Shown here: in pieces, positions 1-7,240 of the stretch
How positions within the stretch are numbered: position 1 is the stretch's first letter
How the letters are laid out: each line of letters opens with the position of its first letter
Source: Gammaproteobacteria bacterium
GTDB taxonomy: Bacteria > Pseudomonadota > Gammaproteobacteria > J113
Length of the DNA stretch: 9,993 nucleotides
Direction of reading: 5' to 3'
NCBI GenBank assembly: GCA_003694425.1
Contig: RFJX01000195.1
Span: forward strand, 1 to 9,993
Notes under the pieces: generated by a model
What the model was told of the DNA's origin: nothing
Databases searched by the model: none
What the model saw: the letters and a program-made list of their open reading frames with translations, nothing else
Translations under genes and position numbers: made by a program

Positions 1-1660
1 TGCTGCTCACCACCTCGCGCCCCTCCCGGGCCTTCATGTCCGCTTCCTGGGCGGCCGTGGCGGCCTCCGCGGCGCTGGCGATCTGGGCGTTCATGTCGGT
101 GATCCGGGCCATCTTGCTGTTGATGGCATGGAGGGCCTCCCCTGCCTGGGCGGCCTTCTTCACCGTCTCCCGGGCCATCTCCGTCCCCTGCCCCATCACC
201 CCGACCGCCTGCCCCGAGGCCGCCTGGAGCTTCTCGATCATGGCCTGGATCTCCCGGGTCGATTCCTGGGTCCTGCTGGCCAGGGTGCGCACCTCGTCCG
301 CCACCACGGCGAAGCCGCGGCCCTGCTCGCCGGCGCGTGCCGCCTCGATGGCGGCATTTAGCGCCAGCAGGTTGGTCTGCTCCGCGATGTCGCGGATCAC
401 GTCCAGCACCGAGCCGATGCTCTGGCTGTCGTTGCGCAGCTCGTGGATCACTCCGGCCGCCTTCTCCACCTCACCCGCGAGTCGCCCGATGGAGTCGACC
501 ACGTCGTCCACCATCTGCGTGCCCCTGGCCACCTCCTCCTCGGTCTCACGCACCGTGTCCGATGCCTGGGCGGCGTTCTTCGCCACCTCGTGGACGGTCG
601 AGGTCATCTCGTTCATGGCGGTGGCCACCTGCTCGGCCTCCGCCTGCTGTTCACTCACGATCCCCCGGGTCCGTCCGGTGATGTCGCTCAGCAGGCGCGA
701 CTCCTCCGCCACCCTGGCGGCGGCCTCGTGGACCTGGGCCATGGAATTGCGCAGCTTCTCGACGAACTGGTTGAAGCTCCAGGCGATCCAGGCCAGCTCG
801 GTCTTGCCGTGGACCTTCAGCTTGCGGGTCAGGTCCCCCTCTCCGCTGGCGATGTCCTGCAGGGTCAGGCCCAGGTTGGTTAGCGGCTCGACCAGGATCC
901 GGTTGGTGATAGCGACCCCGCCGAGGACCAGCAGGAGGAAGATGCCGCCGAGGCCGAGGGAGAGCTTGACGGCCCTGCCGTTGATCTCCTCCAGGTGATC
1001 GGCGATCGGATACATCACCTCGATGGCGCCGTGCAGGTCACCCTCCTTCTTGCCGTCCATCCGGTAGCCGAGGATGTCCCTGCCTTCGCTGTTGCCCCAG
1101 AGTTCCTGCGAGGTGGCCGGGTCTCCGTGACAGACCAGGCAGGTCTTGCTCAGGCGAACCGGGTGGAGGATGCGTACCTGGCCGGTGGCCTCGTCATAGG
1201 CCTTGTACTCCGTAGCCTGCGGGTTGGCGGCGAAGTGCTCCAGCGCCTTGCGCTCGAAGGCATCGGGGTTGTTGTCCTCATCGCGTGCATTCTCACGCGG
1301 GAACCTGACCAGGAAATCGCTCTGGCGGGCCGCGGCCCCGGCGGCCCGCATCGCAGCCACCACCGGGACGAAATCGAGCACCTTCTTGCGCCGCAGTTCC
1401 CGGTCGGGCTCGTTGGCCGCGATCTCCCTCAGCGTGGCCGCGCTCACGCTGCCCCGCTTCCAGGCCTGCTCCATGGCCTCGCTGGCGCCTTCGGCGGCAT
1501 GAAGGAGATCGGCCGCCGAATCGAAGTGGTCCTCGAGCAGGACATTCCTGCTCTCCTTCCAGTAGGCATAGACCAGCCCCAGGGTCAGGAGGAAGACCAG
1601 GGCGCAGATGGAAGCGACCACGCGCACGCCGATGGAGTTGGGATTCATGGACAGTTTCAT
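1..1660 (-). CDS. Methyl-accepting chemotaxis protein with Tll0287-like haem-c periplasmic sensor domain (3' end beyond window)
   Basis: Transmembrane chemoreceptor expected to signal through CheW/CheA to the flagellar motor. The 553 visible codons have no stop. Layout: short cytoplasmic N-terminus; membrane helix about residues 12-33; periplasmic region about 35-230; second helix about 234-255; HAMP about 256-308; coiled-coil signalling domain from about 320. The periplasmic part resembles the Tll0287-like/DUF3365 family (DFVPVVAAM near 96-104, [16 protein letters not shown] at 166-181) and carries the haem-c motif C174-x-x-C177-H178, encoded at 1127-1141. The hairpin tip [20 protein letters not shown] (425-444) followed by [14 protein letters not shown] is canonical, so the assignment as an MCP is firm. 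The start at 1660 is chosen over the in-frame ATG at 1648 because GGAGGTG lies 6 nt upstream of it. After the conserved [10 protein letters not shown] (523-532) the sequence departs from the usual receptor tail. The ligand is unknown; haem suggests redox or gas sensing. Confidence 0.93.
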   Translation of the reverse strand, partial: MKLSMNPNSIGVRVVASICALVFLLTLGLVYAYWKESRNVLLEDHFDSAADLLHAAEGASEAMEQAWKRGSVSAATLREIAANEPDRELRRKKVLDFVPVVAAMRAAGAAARQSDFLVRFPRENARDEDNNPDAFERKALEHFAANPQATEYKAYDEATGQVRILHPVRLSKTCLVCHGDPATSQELWGNSEGRDILGYRMDGKKEGDLHGAIEVMYPIADHLEEINGRAVKLSLGLGGIFLLLVLGGVAITNRILVEPLTNLGLTLQDIASGEGDLTRKLKVHGKTELAWIAWSFNQFVEKLRNSMAQVHEAAARVAEESRLLSDITGRTRGIVSEQQAEAEQVATAMNEMTSTVHEVAKNAAQASDTVRETEEEVARGTQMVDDVVDSIGRLAGEVEKAAGVIHELRNDSQSIGSVLDVIRDIAEQTNLLALNAAIEAARAGEQGRGFAVVADEVRTLASRTQESTREIQAMIEKLQAASGQAVGVMGQGTEMARETVKKAAQAGEALHAINSKMARITDMNAQIASAAEAATAAQEADMKAREGREVVSS

Positions 1661-1666
1661 CGGAAA

Positions 1667-1673
1667 CACCTCC
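1667..1673 (-). promoter_or_regulatory. Ribosome binding site of the MCP gene
   Basis: GGAGGTG on the minus strand, 6 nt upstream of the ATG at 1660. It is a near-perfect anti-16S match and decides the start in favour of MKLSMNPN over the ATG four codons later. Confidence 0.85.
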
Positions 1674-1710
1674 GCCTTCCGTTCCCTGAACCGGTTTCGC
1701 CGTGCAAGCT

Positions 1711-1737
1711 CTATCGGCGGGCGGGAGGAGAACTTTA
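1711..1737 (-). promoter_or_regulatory. Sigma-28 (FliA) type promoter of the MCP gene
   Basis: The minus strand reads TAAAGTTC (1737-1730), an 11-nt spacer, then GCCGATAG (1718-1711). The enterobacterial FliA consensus is TAAAGTTT-N11-GCCGATAA, so each half matches 7 of 8 bases with the exact consensus spacing. It points at the MCP, whose ATG is 50 nt downstream of the -10 element, giving a 5' leader of roughly 40-45 nt. This implies that the receptor is expressed with the late flagellar/chemotaxis genes, independently of the nuo operon. The match is seen directly; sigma-28 use is inferred. Confidence 0.85.
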
Positions 1738-1844
1738 GGCCGGATCCGTGTCCGGAGGGGGCGGTCCGCATGGCCGGGCATGAGAGGCCCGGGCGATGAC
1801 GCAGGCCGGCGGATCTGGTACGGGTGCTGGAGAGGTGGTGGTAT

Positions 1845-1874
1845 GCCGCCTGGGCTTCAGGCGCCCAGGGCGGC
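1845..1874 (-). terminator. GC-rich hairpin over the nuoN stop codon, possible weak terminator
   Basis: GCCGCC-TGGGC, a 7-nt loop and GCCCA-G-GGCGGC form an 11-bp stem with one bulged G spanning the nuoN TGA. No T-run follows in the direction of transcription (ATACCACCACC), so it is not a classical intrinsic terminator. It could stabilise the 3' end of the nuo mRNA or be fortuitous in GC-rich DNA. The rest of the gap to the MCP (1661-1856) holds the sigma-28 promoter, the MCP ribosome binding site and two smaller hairpins (1740-1755 and 1774-1792), also without T-tracts. Confidence 0.3.
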
Positions 1875-3278
1875 GAGGCAAACCAGCATCAGGCTCCCCG
1901 GAACCAGCCCCAGGGCCAGTACCGCGGCGGTATTCAGGGAAAGGGTCCAGTGCTCCCCGGCGCCTGGTGAAACCGGCTCGCCCTCCCCCTCGTCGAAGTA
2001 CATCAGCCGGACCACGCGCAGATAGTAGTAGGCGCCGATGACGGAGAAGACCACGGCCGTGACCGCCACCCAGGGCAGCCCCGCGCCGACCACCTCGCGC
2101 AGTACGAACCACTTGGCCCAGAAACCGGCGAAGGGGGGTACCCCGGCCATGGAGAACATGAGCACCAGCATGAGGAGGGCGTAATAGGGGCTGCGGGCCG
2201 ACAGGCCCCTGAAGTCGTCCAGCGCGTCGCGCTCGGTTCCGTCCGCCCCCATCAGGACGACCATGCCGAAGGCGCCGGCGCTCATCAGGGCATAGACGAT
2301 CATGTAGAACAGGGCGCCGGCGAAACCGGCGGAGTTCCCCGCCGCCACCCCGAGGAGCAGATAGCCGATGTGGGAGATGGCCGAATAGGCCAGCATGCGC
2401 TTGATGTTGCTCTGGGCGATGGCAATCACGTTGCCCACCGCGACCGAAAGGAGCGCCAGCACCACGATGACGGCGTTCCAGTCCTGCGCGAGCCCTCCAA
2501 GTGCATCGGCGAGGATCCGGACCGCCATGGCATAGGCGGCCAGCTTGGGCACCGTGCCCAGGAACAGGGTCACCGCCGTCGGGGCGCCATGGTAGACATC
2601 GGGCAGCCACATGTGGAATGGAGCCGCGCCCAGCTTGAAGGCCACACCGGCCACCATGAAGACGGTGCCGAACAGGCTCAGTACCAGGGGCACCTCACCC
2701 CCGGCGAGCACCCCGGCGATCCGGTCCACCGCCAGCGTGCCGGTGACGCCGTAGATGATCGACATCCCGTAGAGCAGCATGCCGGAGGCGATGGCCCCCA
2801 GCACGAAGTACTTGGCCGCCGCTTCGCTGGCCGCCTTCGAATCCCGCTGCATGGCCACCATCGCATAGAGAGAGAGCGAGAGCAGTTCCAGACCGAGGTA
2901 GATGCTGAGCAGATGATGGGCCGACGCCATGATCATGGTGCCCTGAACGGCGAACAGAAGCAGGGCCAGGTACTCGCCGCGCAGGATGCCGCGGGCGGAG
3001 AGATAGGCGCGGGAATAGACGAGCACCATGAGCGACAGCAGCAGGATGGTCAGCTTGAGCACGATGGAGAGCGGGTCGTTGACGAACAGGCCGTCGAACC
3101 AGACCCCGCCGCCAGCGCCGATCTGCGCCGCCACCGCGAGCAGGGCCGCAATCAGGCCGAGCTGGCTCAGCCACATGGAGATGCGCGCCCCGCTGTCCCG
3201 CGTGCAGGCGGAGACCATCAGGACCACGAAGGTCACGGTCAGGAGGATCAGCTCCGGGAGGATCACGCTCGGGTTCAT
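1857..3278 (-). CDS. nuoN: NADH-quinone oxidoreductase subunit N
   Basis: Antiporter-like membrane subunit of complex I, one of three (with NuoL and NuoM) thought to each translocate a proton in response to quinone reduction. The product is 473 residues, close to the usual 480-490, and hydrophobic almost throughout, consistent with about 14 membrane helices. Family features visible: the charged half-channel glutamate in [14 protein letters not shown] (E131), lysines K156, K215 ([15 protein letters not shown]) and K245 ([10 protein letters not shown]), and the [12 protein letters not shown] signature at 227-238. The ATG at 3278 overlaps the nuoM stop by 4 nt (ATGA), indicating translational coupling, and GGTGAT lies 6 nt upstream. 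An in-frame extension further upstream runs inside nuoM and is rejected. This is the last gene of the nuo cluster. Confidence 0.98.
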   Translation of the reverse strand: MNPSVILPELILLTVTFVVLMVSACTRDSGARISMWLSQLGLIAALLAVAAQIGAGGGVWFDGLFVNDPLSIVLKLTILLLSLMVLVYSRAYLSARGILRGEYLALLLFAVQGTMIMASAHHLLSIYLGLELLSLSLYAMVAMQRDSKAASEAAAKYFVLGAIASGMLLYGMSIIYGVTGTLAVDRIAGVLAGGEVPLVLSLFGTVFMVAGVAFKLGAAPFHMWLPDVYHGAPTAVTLFLGTVPKLAAYAMAVRILADALGGLAQDWNAVIVVLALLSVAVGNVIAIAQSNIKRMLAYSAISHIGYLLLGVAAGNSAGFAGALFYMIVYALMSAGAFGMVVLMGADGTERDALDDFRGLSARSPYYALLMLVLMFSMAGVPPFAGFWAKWFVLREVVGAGLPWVAVTAVVFSVIGAYYYLRVVRLMYFDEGEGEPVSPGAGEHWTLSLNTAAVLALGLVPGSLMLVCLAALGA

Positions 3279-4795
3279 GGCAGCATCACCAGTGCGGTCT
3301 TGTGCGGGGCGATCTGCTGCAGCAGCAGATCGACGGCAGGGTTGATCACCTCCAGCAGCGGCGCCGGCCATACCCCCAGCAGCAGGACCGGGACCGCCAG
3401 GGCGGTGAGAAAGACCAGTTCACGCCGGTTCAGGTCCTTGAGCGCGGCCACCTTCTCGTTGGCCACCTCCCCGAATATCACCCGCTTGTACATCCACAGG
3501 GTGAAGGCGGCGCCGAGTACCATGGTGGTGGCGGCGAGCAGGGCGATCCAGAAACCGGCCCGCATACTGGCCAGGATCACCATGAACTCGCCGACGAAGC
3601 CGGAGGTACCGGGCAGGCCGCTGTTGGCCATGGCGAACAGCATCATGAAGGCGGCGAAGACCGGCATGGTGTTGACCACCCCGCCATAGTCGGCGATCTC
3701 GCGGCTGTGCATCCGGTCATAGAGCACGCCGACGCAGAGGAACAGCGCGGCAGAGACCAGGCCGTGGGAGATCATCTGCACCATGGCACCGGAGACCGCC
3801 ATGGTGGCACCGGCCCCGAAGCCGTTGTCCATGATGCGGAAGACCGCGAAGGTGCCCAGGGTGACGAAACCCATGTGGGCGATGGAGGAATAGGCGATCA
3901 GCTTCTTCATGTCCTTCTGTACCAGGGCCACGAAGCCGATATAGACCACCGCCACCAGGGAGAGGACGATCATGAATTCGCTCAGGGCGTGACTCCCCTC
4001 GGGCGTGATCGGGAGCGAAAAGCGGAGGAAGCCGTAGCCGCCCATCTTCAGCATGATTGCCGCCAGGATCACGGAGCCTCCGGTCGGTGCCTCGACATGG
4101 GCATCCGGCAACCAGGTGTGGACCGGCCACATCGGGATCTTCACCGCGAAGGCCACCAGGAAGGCAAGGAAGATGATCTTCTGGACATCCAGGGGCAGGC
4201 CGATGCCGTACATCTGCTCGATCTGGAAGCTGCCCGCCTTCTGCTGCAGATAGAGCAGGGCGACGAGCATGAAGACCGAGCCGAGGAAGGTGTAGAGAAA
4301 GAACTTGATGGTGGCGTAGATCCGGCGGGGCCCGCCCCAGATCCCGATGATCAGGAACATCGGGATCAGCTGCGCCTCCCACAGGACATAGAAGAGAAAG
4401 GCGTCGCGGGCGGCGAATACGCCGTTCATCAGCCCCTCCAGGATCAGGAAGGCACCCATGTAGGAGGCGACGCGCCGGTCGATCACCTCCCATCCGGCGA
4501 TGACCACCAGCACGGTGCAGAAGGTGGTAAGCAGGATGAGCGGCATGGCGATGCCGTCCACGCCGAGGCTGTAACGGATGTCGAAGGCGGTGATCCAGGG
4601 CAGCTCCTCGACGAACTGCATGCCTCCGCGCCCCGTATCGAAACCGGTCCACAGCGGCAGCGAGAAGAGGAAGGTGGCCAGGGAGATGGCGAGCGCGCCC
4701 CAGCGGACATAGCCCGCCCGCCGGTCGGAACCGGTCATGAGCAGGAAGGCACCGCCCAGGACGGGCAGCCAGAGAAGGACACTGAGCAGCGGCAT
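3275..4795 (-). CDS. nuoM: NADH-quinone oxidoreductase subunit M
   Basis: Second antiporter-like proton-channel subunit of the complex I membrane arm, related to Mrp antiporter subunits. With the ATG at 4795 the product is 506 residues, the usual family length, with about 14 predicted membrane helices. Diagnostic segments are FLFYVLWEAQLIPMFLIIG (glutamate E140), FAVKIPMWPVHTWLPDAHVE (lysine K219), AIMLKMGGYGFLRF (K250) and the late glutamate in SGFVGEFMVI (E403). These correspond to the half-channel and central-axis charges known in NuoM. A TTG nine bases upstream (4804) would add Met-Asn-Ser. I prefer the ATG because the only purine-rich stretch (AGAG) is at a tolerable distance from it and too close to the TTG, but neither start has a good ribosome binding site. 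The gene lies 25 nt after nuoL and overlaps nuoN by 4 nt. Confidence 0.97.
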   Translation of the reverse strand: MPLLSVLLWLPVLGGAFLLMTGSDRRAGYVRWGALAISLATFLFSLPLWTGFDTGRGGMQFVEELPWITAFDIRYSLGVDGIAMPLILLTTFCTVLVVIAGWEVIDRRVASYMGAFLILEGLMNGVFAARDAFLFYVLWEAQLIPMFLIIGIWGGPRRIYATIKFFLYTFLGSVFMLVALLYLQQKAGSFQIEQMYGIGLPLDVQKIIFLAFLVAFAVKIPMWPVHTWLPDAHVEAPTGGSVILAAIMLKMGGYGFLRFSLPITPEGSHALSEFMIVLSLVAVVYIGFVALVQKDMKKLIAYSSIAHMGFVTLGTFAVFRIMDNGFGAGATMAVSGAMVQMISHGLVSAALFLCVGVLYDRMHSREIADYGGVVNTMPVFAAFMMLFAMANSGLPGTSGFVGEFMVILASMRAGFWIALLAATTMVLGAAFTLWMYKRVIFGEVANEKVAALKDLNRRELVFLTALAVPVLLLGVWPAPLLEVINPAVDLLLQQIAPHKTALVMLP

Positions 4796-4820
4796 GGAGT
4801 TCAAGTCTCTATGGGTTCAT

Positions 4821-6782
4821 TTACTGATTGACGAACCACCCCAGGAACAGCAGCAGTCCCAGGAACATCACGAACGCGTAGTGATACAGATAGCCGGTCT
4901 GCATGTGCCGCAGAACGGCGGCACAGGCCCCGACCACCCGGGCGCTGCCGTTGACCATGAGGCCGTCGATGAGGAAGCGGTCTCCCAGTCCCCAGAGCAT
5001 GGAGCCCACCCCCCTCGCACCGCCGGCGACGACGGTGTCGTTGAAATCGTCGAATCCGTACTTGTTGACCAGGACCCGGTAGAGCAGCCCCATGCGCGTG
5101 GCGATGACACCCGGGAGGTCGGGACGCTTCAGATAGAGGAACCAGGCGGTGACGAAGCCGGCCGCCAGCAGCAGGAACGGCATGGAGAAGAACCCGTGGA
5201 GCATCATCGCCAGCGCCCCGTGGAACTCCTCCTCCAGCTCTGTCATGACCGGATGGGCCTGGGCATCGATGAAGATCGCCCCCTCGAAGAAGCCGCCATG
5301 GAGCATCGGTCCGATCGCGATCATCCCGGCCAGGACCGAGGGGATGGCGAGCAGGATGAGCGGGACCGTCACGACGGCGGGGCTCTCGTGTAGGTGTTCA
5401 CGGGCGTGCGGGTCGATCCGCTCCTCGCCGTGGAAGACCAGGAACAGCAGCCGGAAGCTGTAGAGCGAGGTGACGAAGACCCCGAGCAGGACGCAGGCGT
5501 GGGCGTAACCGGCACCCGGCAGATGTGACAGGGCCACCGCCTCGATGATGCTGTCCTTGGAGTAGAACCCGGAGAATCCGGGGAAGCCGATCAGCGCCAG
5601 GGTCCCGATCACCGAGGTCAGCCAGGTGATGGGCATGTACTTGCGCAGCCCGCCCATCCTGCGCATGTCCTGTTCATGATGCAGGGCGATGATCACCGAG
5701 CCCGCGGCGAGGAACAGCAATGCCTTGAAGAAGGCGTGGGTCATCAGGTGGAAGATCCCGACGGCATAGGCCGAGGCGCCGAGGGCCACGAACATGTAAC
5801 CGAGCTGGGACAGGGTCGAATAGGCGATGACCCGCTTGATGTCGTGCTGGACGATGCCCACCAGCCCCATGAAGAAGGCGGTGGTCGCGCCGATCACCAT
5901 GACCACGGACAGGGCGGTGTCGGAGAGCTCGAACAGGGGGGACATGCGCGCCACCATGAAGATGCCGGCGGTGACCATCGTGGCGGCGTGGATCAGGGCC
6001 GAGATGGGGGTCGGACCCTCCATCGAGTCGGGCAGCCAGACATGCAGCGGGACCTGCGCCGACTTGCCCATGGCGCCGACGAACAGGAGGATGCAGATGA
6101 GGCTCATCAGCGACCAGGGCTGCCCGCCGATCACCTCGACCGTCTCTCCGGCGTGGCCCGGCGCAGCCTGGAAGACGGTACTGTAGTCCAGGCTGCCGAA
6201 CCAGGTAAGGATCAGCGCGATACCGAGGGCGAAGCCGAAGTCGCCCACCCGGTTGACCAGAAAGGCCTTGAGGTTGGCGTAGATGGCGCTCTCGCGCTTG
6301 TACCAGAAGCCGATCAGCAGATAGGAAACCAGACCGACGGCCTCCCAGCCGAAGAAGAGCTGGAGGAAGTTGTTGGCCGTCACCAGCATCAGCATGCTGA
6401 AGGTGAACAGATTGATGTAGCTGAAGAAACGCTGGTATCCGGGGTCGTCCGCCATGTAGCCGATGGTGTAGATGTGGACCATGAAGGAGACGAAGGTCAC
6501 CACCAGCATCATGATCGCCGTCAGCGGATCAAGCAGGAAGCCGACCGAGAGGGTGAAGCCGTCCGACTCCAGCCAGGTGTAGACCGCCCCGTCGAAACGG
6601 GCATCCCCGAATACCACCTGCCAGAACACCGGCAGCGAGAGCAGGAAGGAGAGTCCCACCGCCACGTTGGCCACCCAGTGCGAGGCCTGCCGCCCGATCA
6701 CCTTCCCGCCCAGCCCGGTGATGATCGACCCGGCCAGCGGAAACAGCACGATCAGCAGTGTCAGCGTCTTGATGTCGGTCAT
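4821..6782 (-). CDS. nuoL: NADH-quinone oxidoreductase subunit L
   Basis: Distal antiporter-like subunit of complex I, carrying the long lateral helix that braces the membrane arm. The product is 653 residues, longer than the 613 of E. coli but common in proteobacteria, with about 16 membrane helices. Signature segments: LFFGWEAVGLVSYLLIGFWY (E147), AMGKSAQVPLHVWLPDSMEG (K240) followed by PTPISALIHAATMVTAG, MTHAFFKALLFLAAGS (K353), and PGFSGFYSKDSI (K409). These are the half-channel and connecting charged residues of NuoL. The start ATG at 6782 begins MTDIKTLTLL. The only Shine-Dalgarno-like sequence is GGTGAG at 6797-6792, 9 nt upstream, and its first four bases are the end of the palindromic repeat arm. 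The gap to nuoK is 148 bp, far larger than any other in the operon, because that repeat sits there. Confidence 0.98.
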   Translation of the reverse strand: MTDIKTLTLLIVLFPLAGSIITGLGGKVIGRQASHWVANVAVGLSFLLSLPVFWQVVFGDARFDGAVYTWLESDGFTLSVGFLLDPLTAIMMLVVTFVSFMVHIYTIGYMADDPGYQRFFSYINLFTFSMLMLVTANNFLQLFFGWEAVGLVSYLLIGFWYKRESAIYANLKAFLVNRVGDFGFALGIALILTWFGSLDYSTVFQAAPGHAGETVEVIGGQPWSLMSLICILLFVGAMGKSAQVPLHVWLPDSMEGPTPISALIHAATMVTAGIFMVARMSPLFELSDTALSVVMVIGATTAFFMGLVGIVQHDIKRVIAYSTLSQLGYMFVALGASAYAVGIFHLMTHAFFKALLFLAAGSVIIALHHEQDMRRMGGLRKYMPITWLTSVIGTLALIGFPGFSGFYSKDSIIEAVALSHLPGAGYAHACVLLGVFVTSLYSFRLLFLVFHGEERIDPHAREHLHESPAVVTVPLILLAIPSVLAGMIAIGPMLHGGFFEGAIFIDAQAHPVMTELEEEFHGALAMMLHGFFSMPFLLLAAGFVTAWFLYLKRPDLPGVIATRMGLLYRVLVNKYGFDDFNDTVVAGGARGVGSMLWGLGDRFLIDGLMVNGSARVVGACAAVLRHMQTGYLYHYAFVMFLGLLLFLGWFVNQ

Positions 6783-6793
6783 CGCTATTTACT

Positions 6794-6925
6794 CACCACG
6801 GAGGCACGGAGGTCACGGAGGTTGAGAATCGTGTTGATTTCCCCCTGTGAGGTCTTCGCCATGCCAGGATCCCGTTTCTGCCTTCCGCCTTTCATCATCT
6901 CCGTGTACTCCGTGCCTCCGTGGTG
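6794..6925. repeat. Palindromic (REP/MITE-like) intergenic repeat between nuoK and nuoL
   Basis: The left arm CACCACGGAGGCACGGAG (6794-6811) is a perfect 18-bp inverted match to the right arm CTCCGTGCCTCCGTGGTG (6908-6925). After two mismatches a further 7 bp pair (CACGGAG at 6814-6820 with 6899-6905), giving a roughly 27-bp imperfect stem around a loop of about 78 nt. The left arm is built of tandem CACGGAGG units at 6797, 6805 and 6814. The element begins 5 nt after the nuoK stop and ends 11 nt before the nuoL start, so it fills the gap without touching either gene. Similar CACGGAGGCACGGAG palindromes are, from memory, dispersed in intergenic DNA of many bacteria. No transposase and no clear target-site duplication is visible. 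Confidence 0.85.
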
Positions 6926-6930
6926 CAATA

Positions 6931-7236
6931 TCAGCCCTTCAGCGAATCGATGTCCTCGACGTTGATCGAGCGGTGGTTGCGGAACAGCACCACGATGATG
7001 GCCAGCCCGATGGCAGACTCCGCCGCCGCCACGGTCAGATTGAAGAAGACGAAGATCTGTCCGGCGCTGTCGCCGAGGTAGTGGGAGAAGGCGACGAAGT
7101 TGAGATTGACCGCCAGCAACATCAGCTCGATGCACATCAGGAGGATCAGCAGGTTCTTGCGGTTGATGAAGATCCCGGCAACGCTCAGGCAGAAGAGCAC
7201 CGCGCCGAGCGCCAGGTAGTGGGAAAGGGTAATCAT
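6931..7236 (-). CDS. nuoK: NADH-quinone oxidoreductase subunit K
   Basis: Small three-helix subunit of the complex I membrane arm (MrpC-like), which links the quinone-site end to the antiporter subunits. The product is 101 residues, the family norm. The two buried glutamates required for coupling are present: E37 in [20 protein letters not shown] and E73 in [14 protein letters not shown]. The ATG at 7236 lies 4 nt after the nuoJ stop. GAGGAG, 10 nt upstream and inside the nuoJ end, is the probable ribosome binding site. The C-terminus [13 protein letters not shown] is typical. The gene is followed almost immediately by the palindromic repeat. Confidence 0.98.
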   Translation of the reverse strand: MITLSHYLALGAVLFCLSVAGIFINRKNLLILLMCIELMLLAVNLNFVAFSHYLGDSAGQIFVFFNLTVAAAESAIGLAIIVVLFRNHRSINVEDIDSLKG

Positions 7237-7240
7237 CGCC

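Noticed and set aside
1740..1792. Two small hairpins (CCGGA/TCCGG at 1740-1755 and CCGGGC/GCCCGG at 1774-1792) as intrinsic terminators
   Set aside because: Stems of 5-6 bp with no following T-run on either strand; expected by chance in sequence this GC-rich.
1735..2610. Minus-strand 291-codon frame overlapping nuoN
   Set aside because: Out-of-frame shadow of nuoN, rich in Arg, Gly, Pro and Ala. The nuoN frame carries all conserved residues.
3302..4831. Long plus-strand open frame (509 codons) opposite nuoM
   Set aside because: It is antisense to nuoM; its composition is dominated by His, Asp, Glu, Gln and Gly, as produced by reading membrane-protein codons backwards, and it has no recognisable domain. 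Similar long antisense frames at 36-998, 995-1738, 2370-3689 and 5676-6965 are rejected for the same reason.
6783..6930. CRISPR array suggested by the tandem CACGGAGG units
   Set aside because: The units are 8 bp, spaced 0-1 nt apart, and mirrored as an inverted repeat. There are no spacers of regular length and no cas genes.
6783..6930. Insertion sequence remnant with target-site duplication
   Set aside because: No transposase coding and no convincing direct repeat flanks the arms (ACT to the left, CAATAT to the right), so it is called only a palindromic repeat.
6785..7135. Minus-strand 116-codon frame spanning the nuoK 3' part and the repeat
   Set aside because: Its first two thirds is an out-of-frame reading of nuoK and the rest is repeat-derived sequence. 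It has no ribosome binding site or family resemblance.
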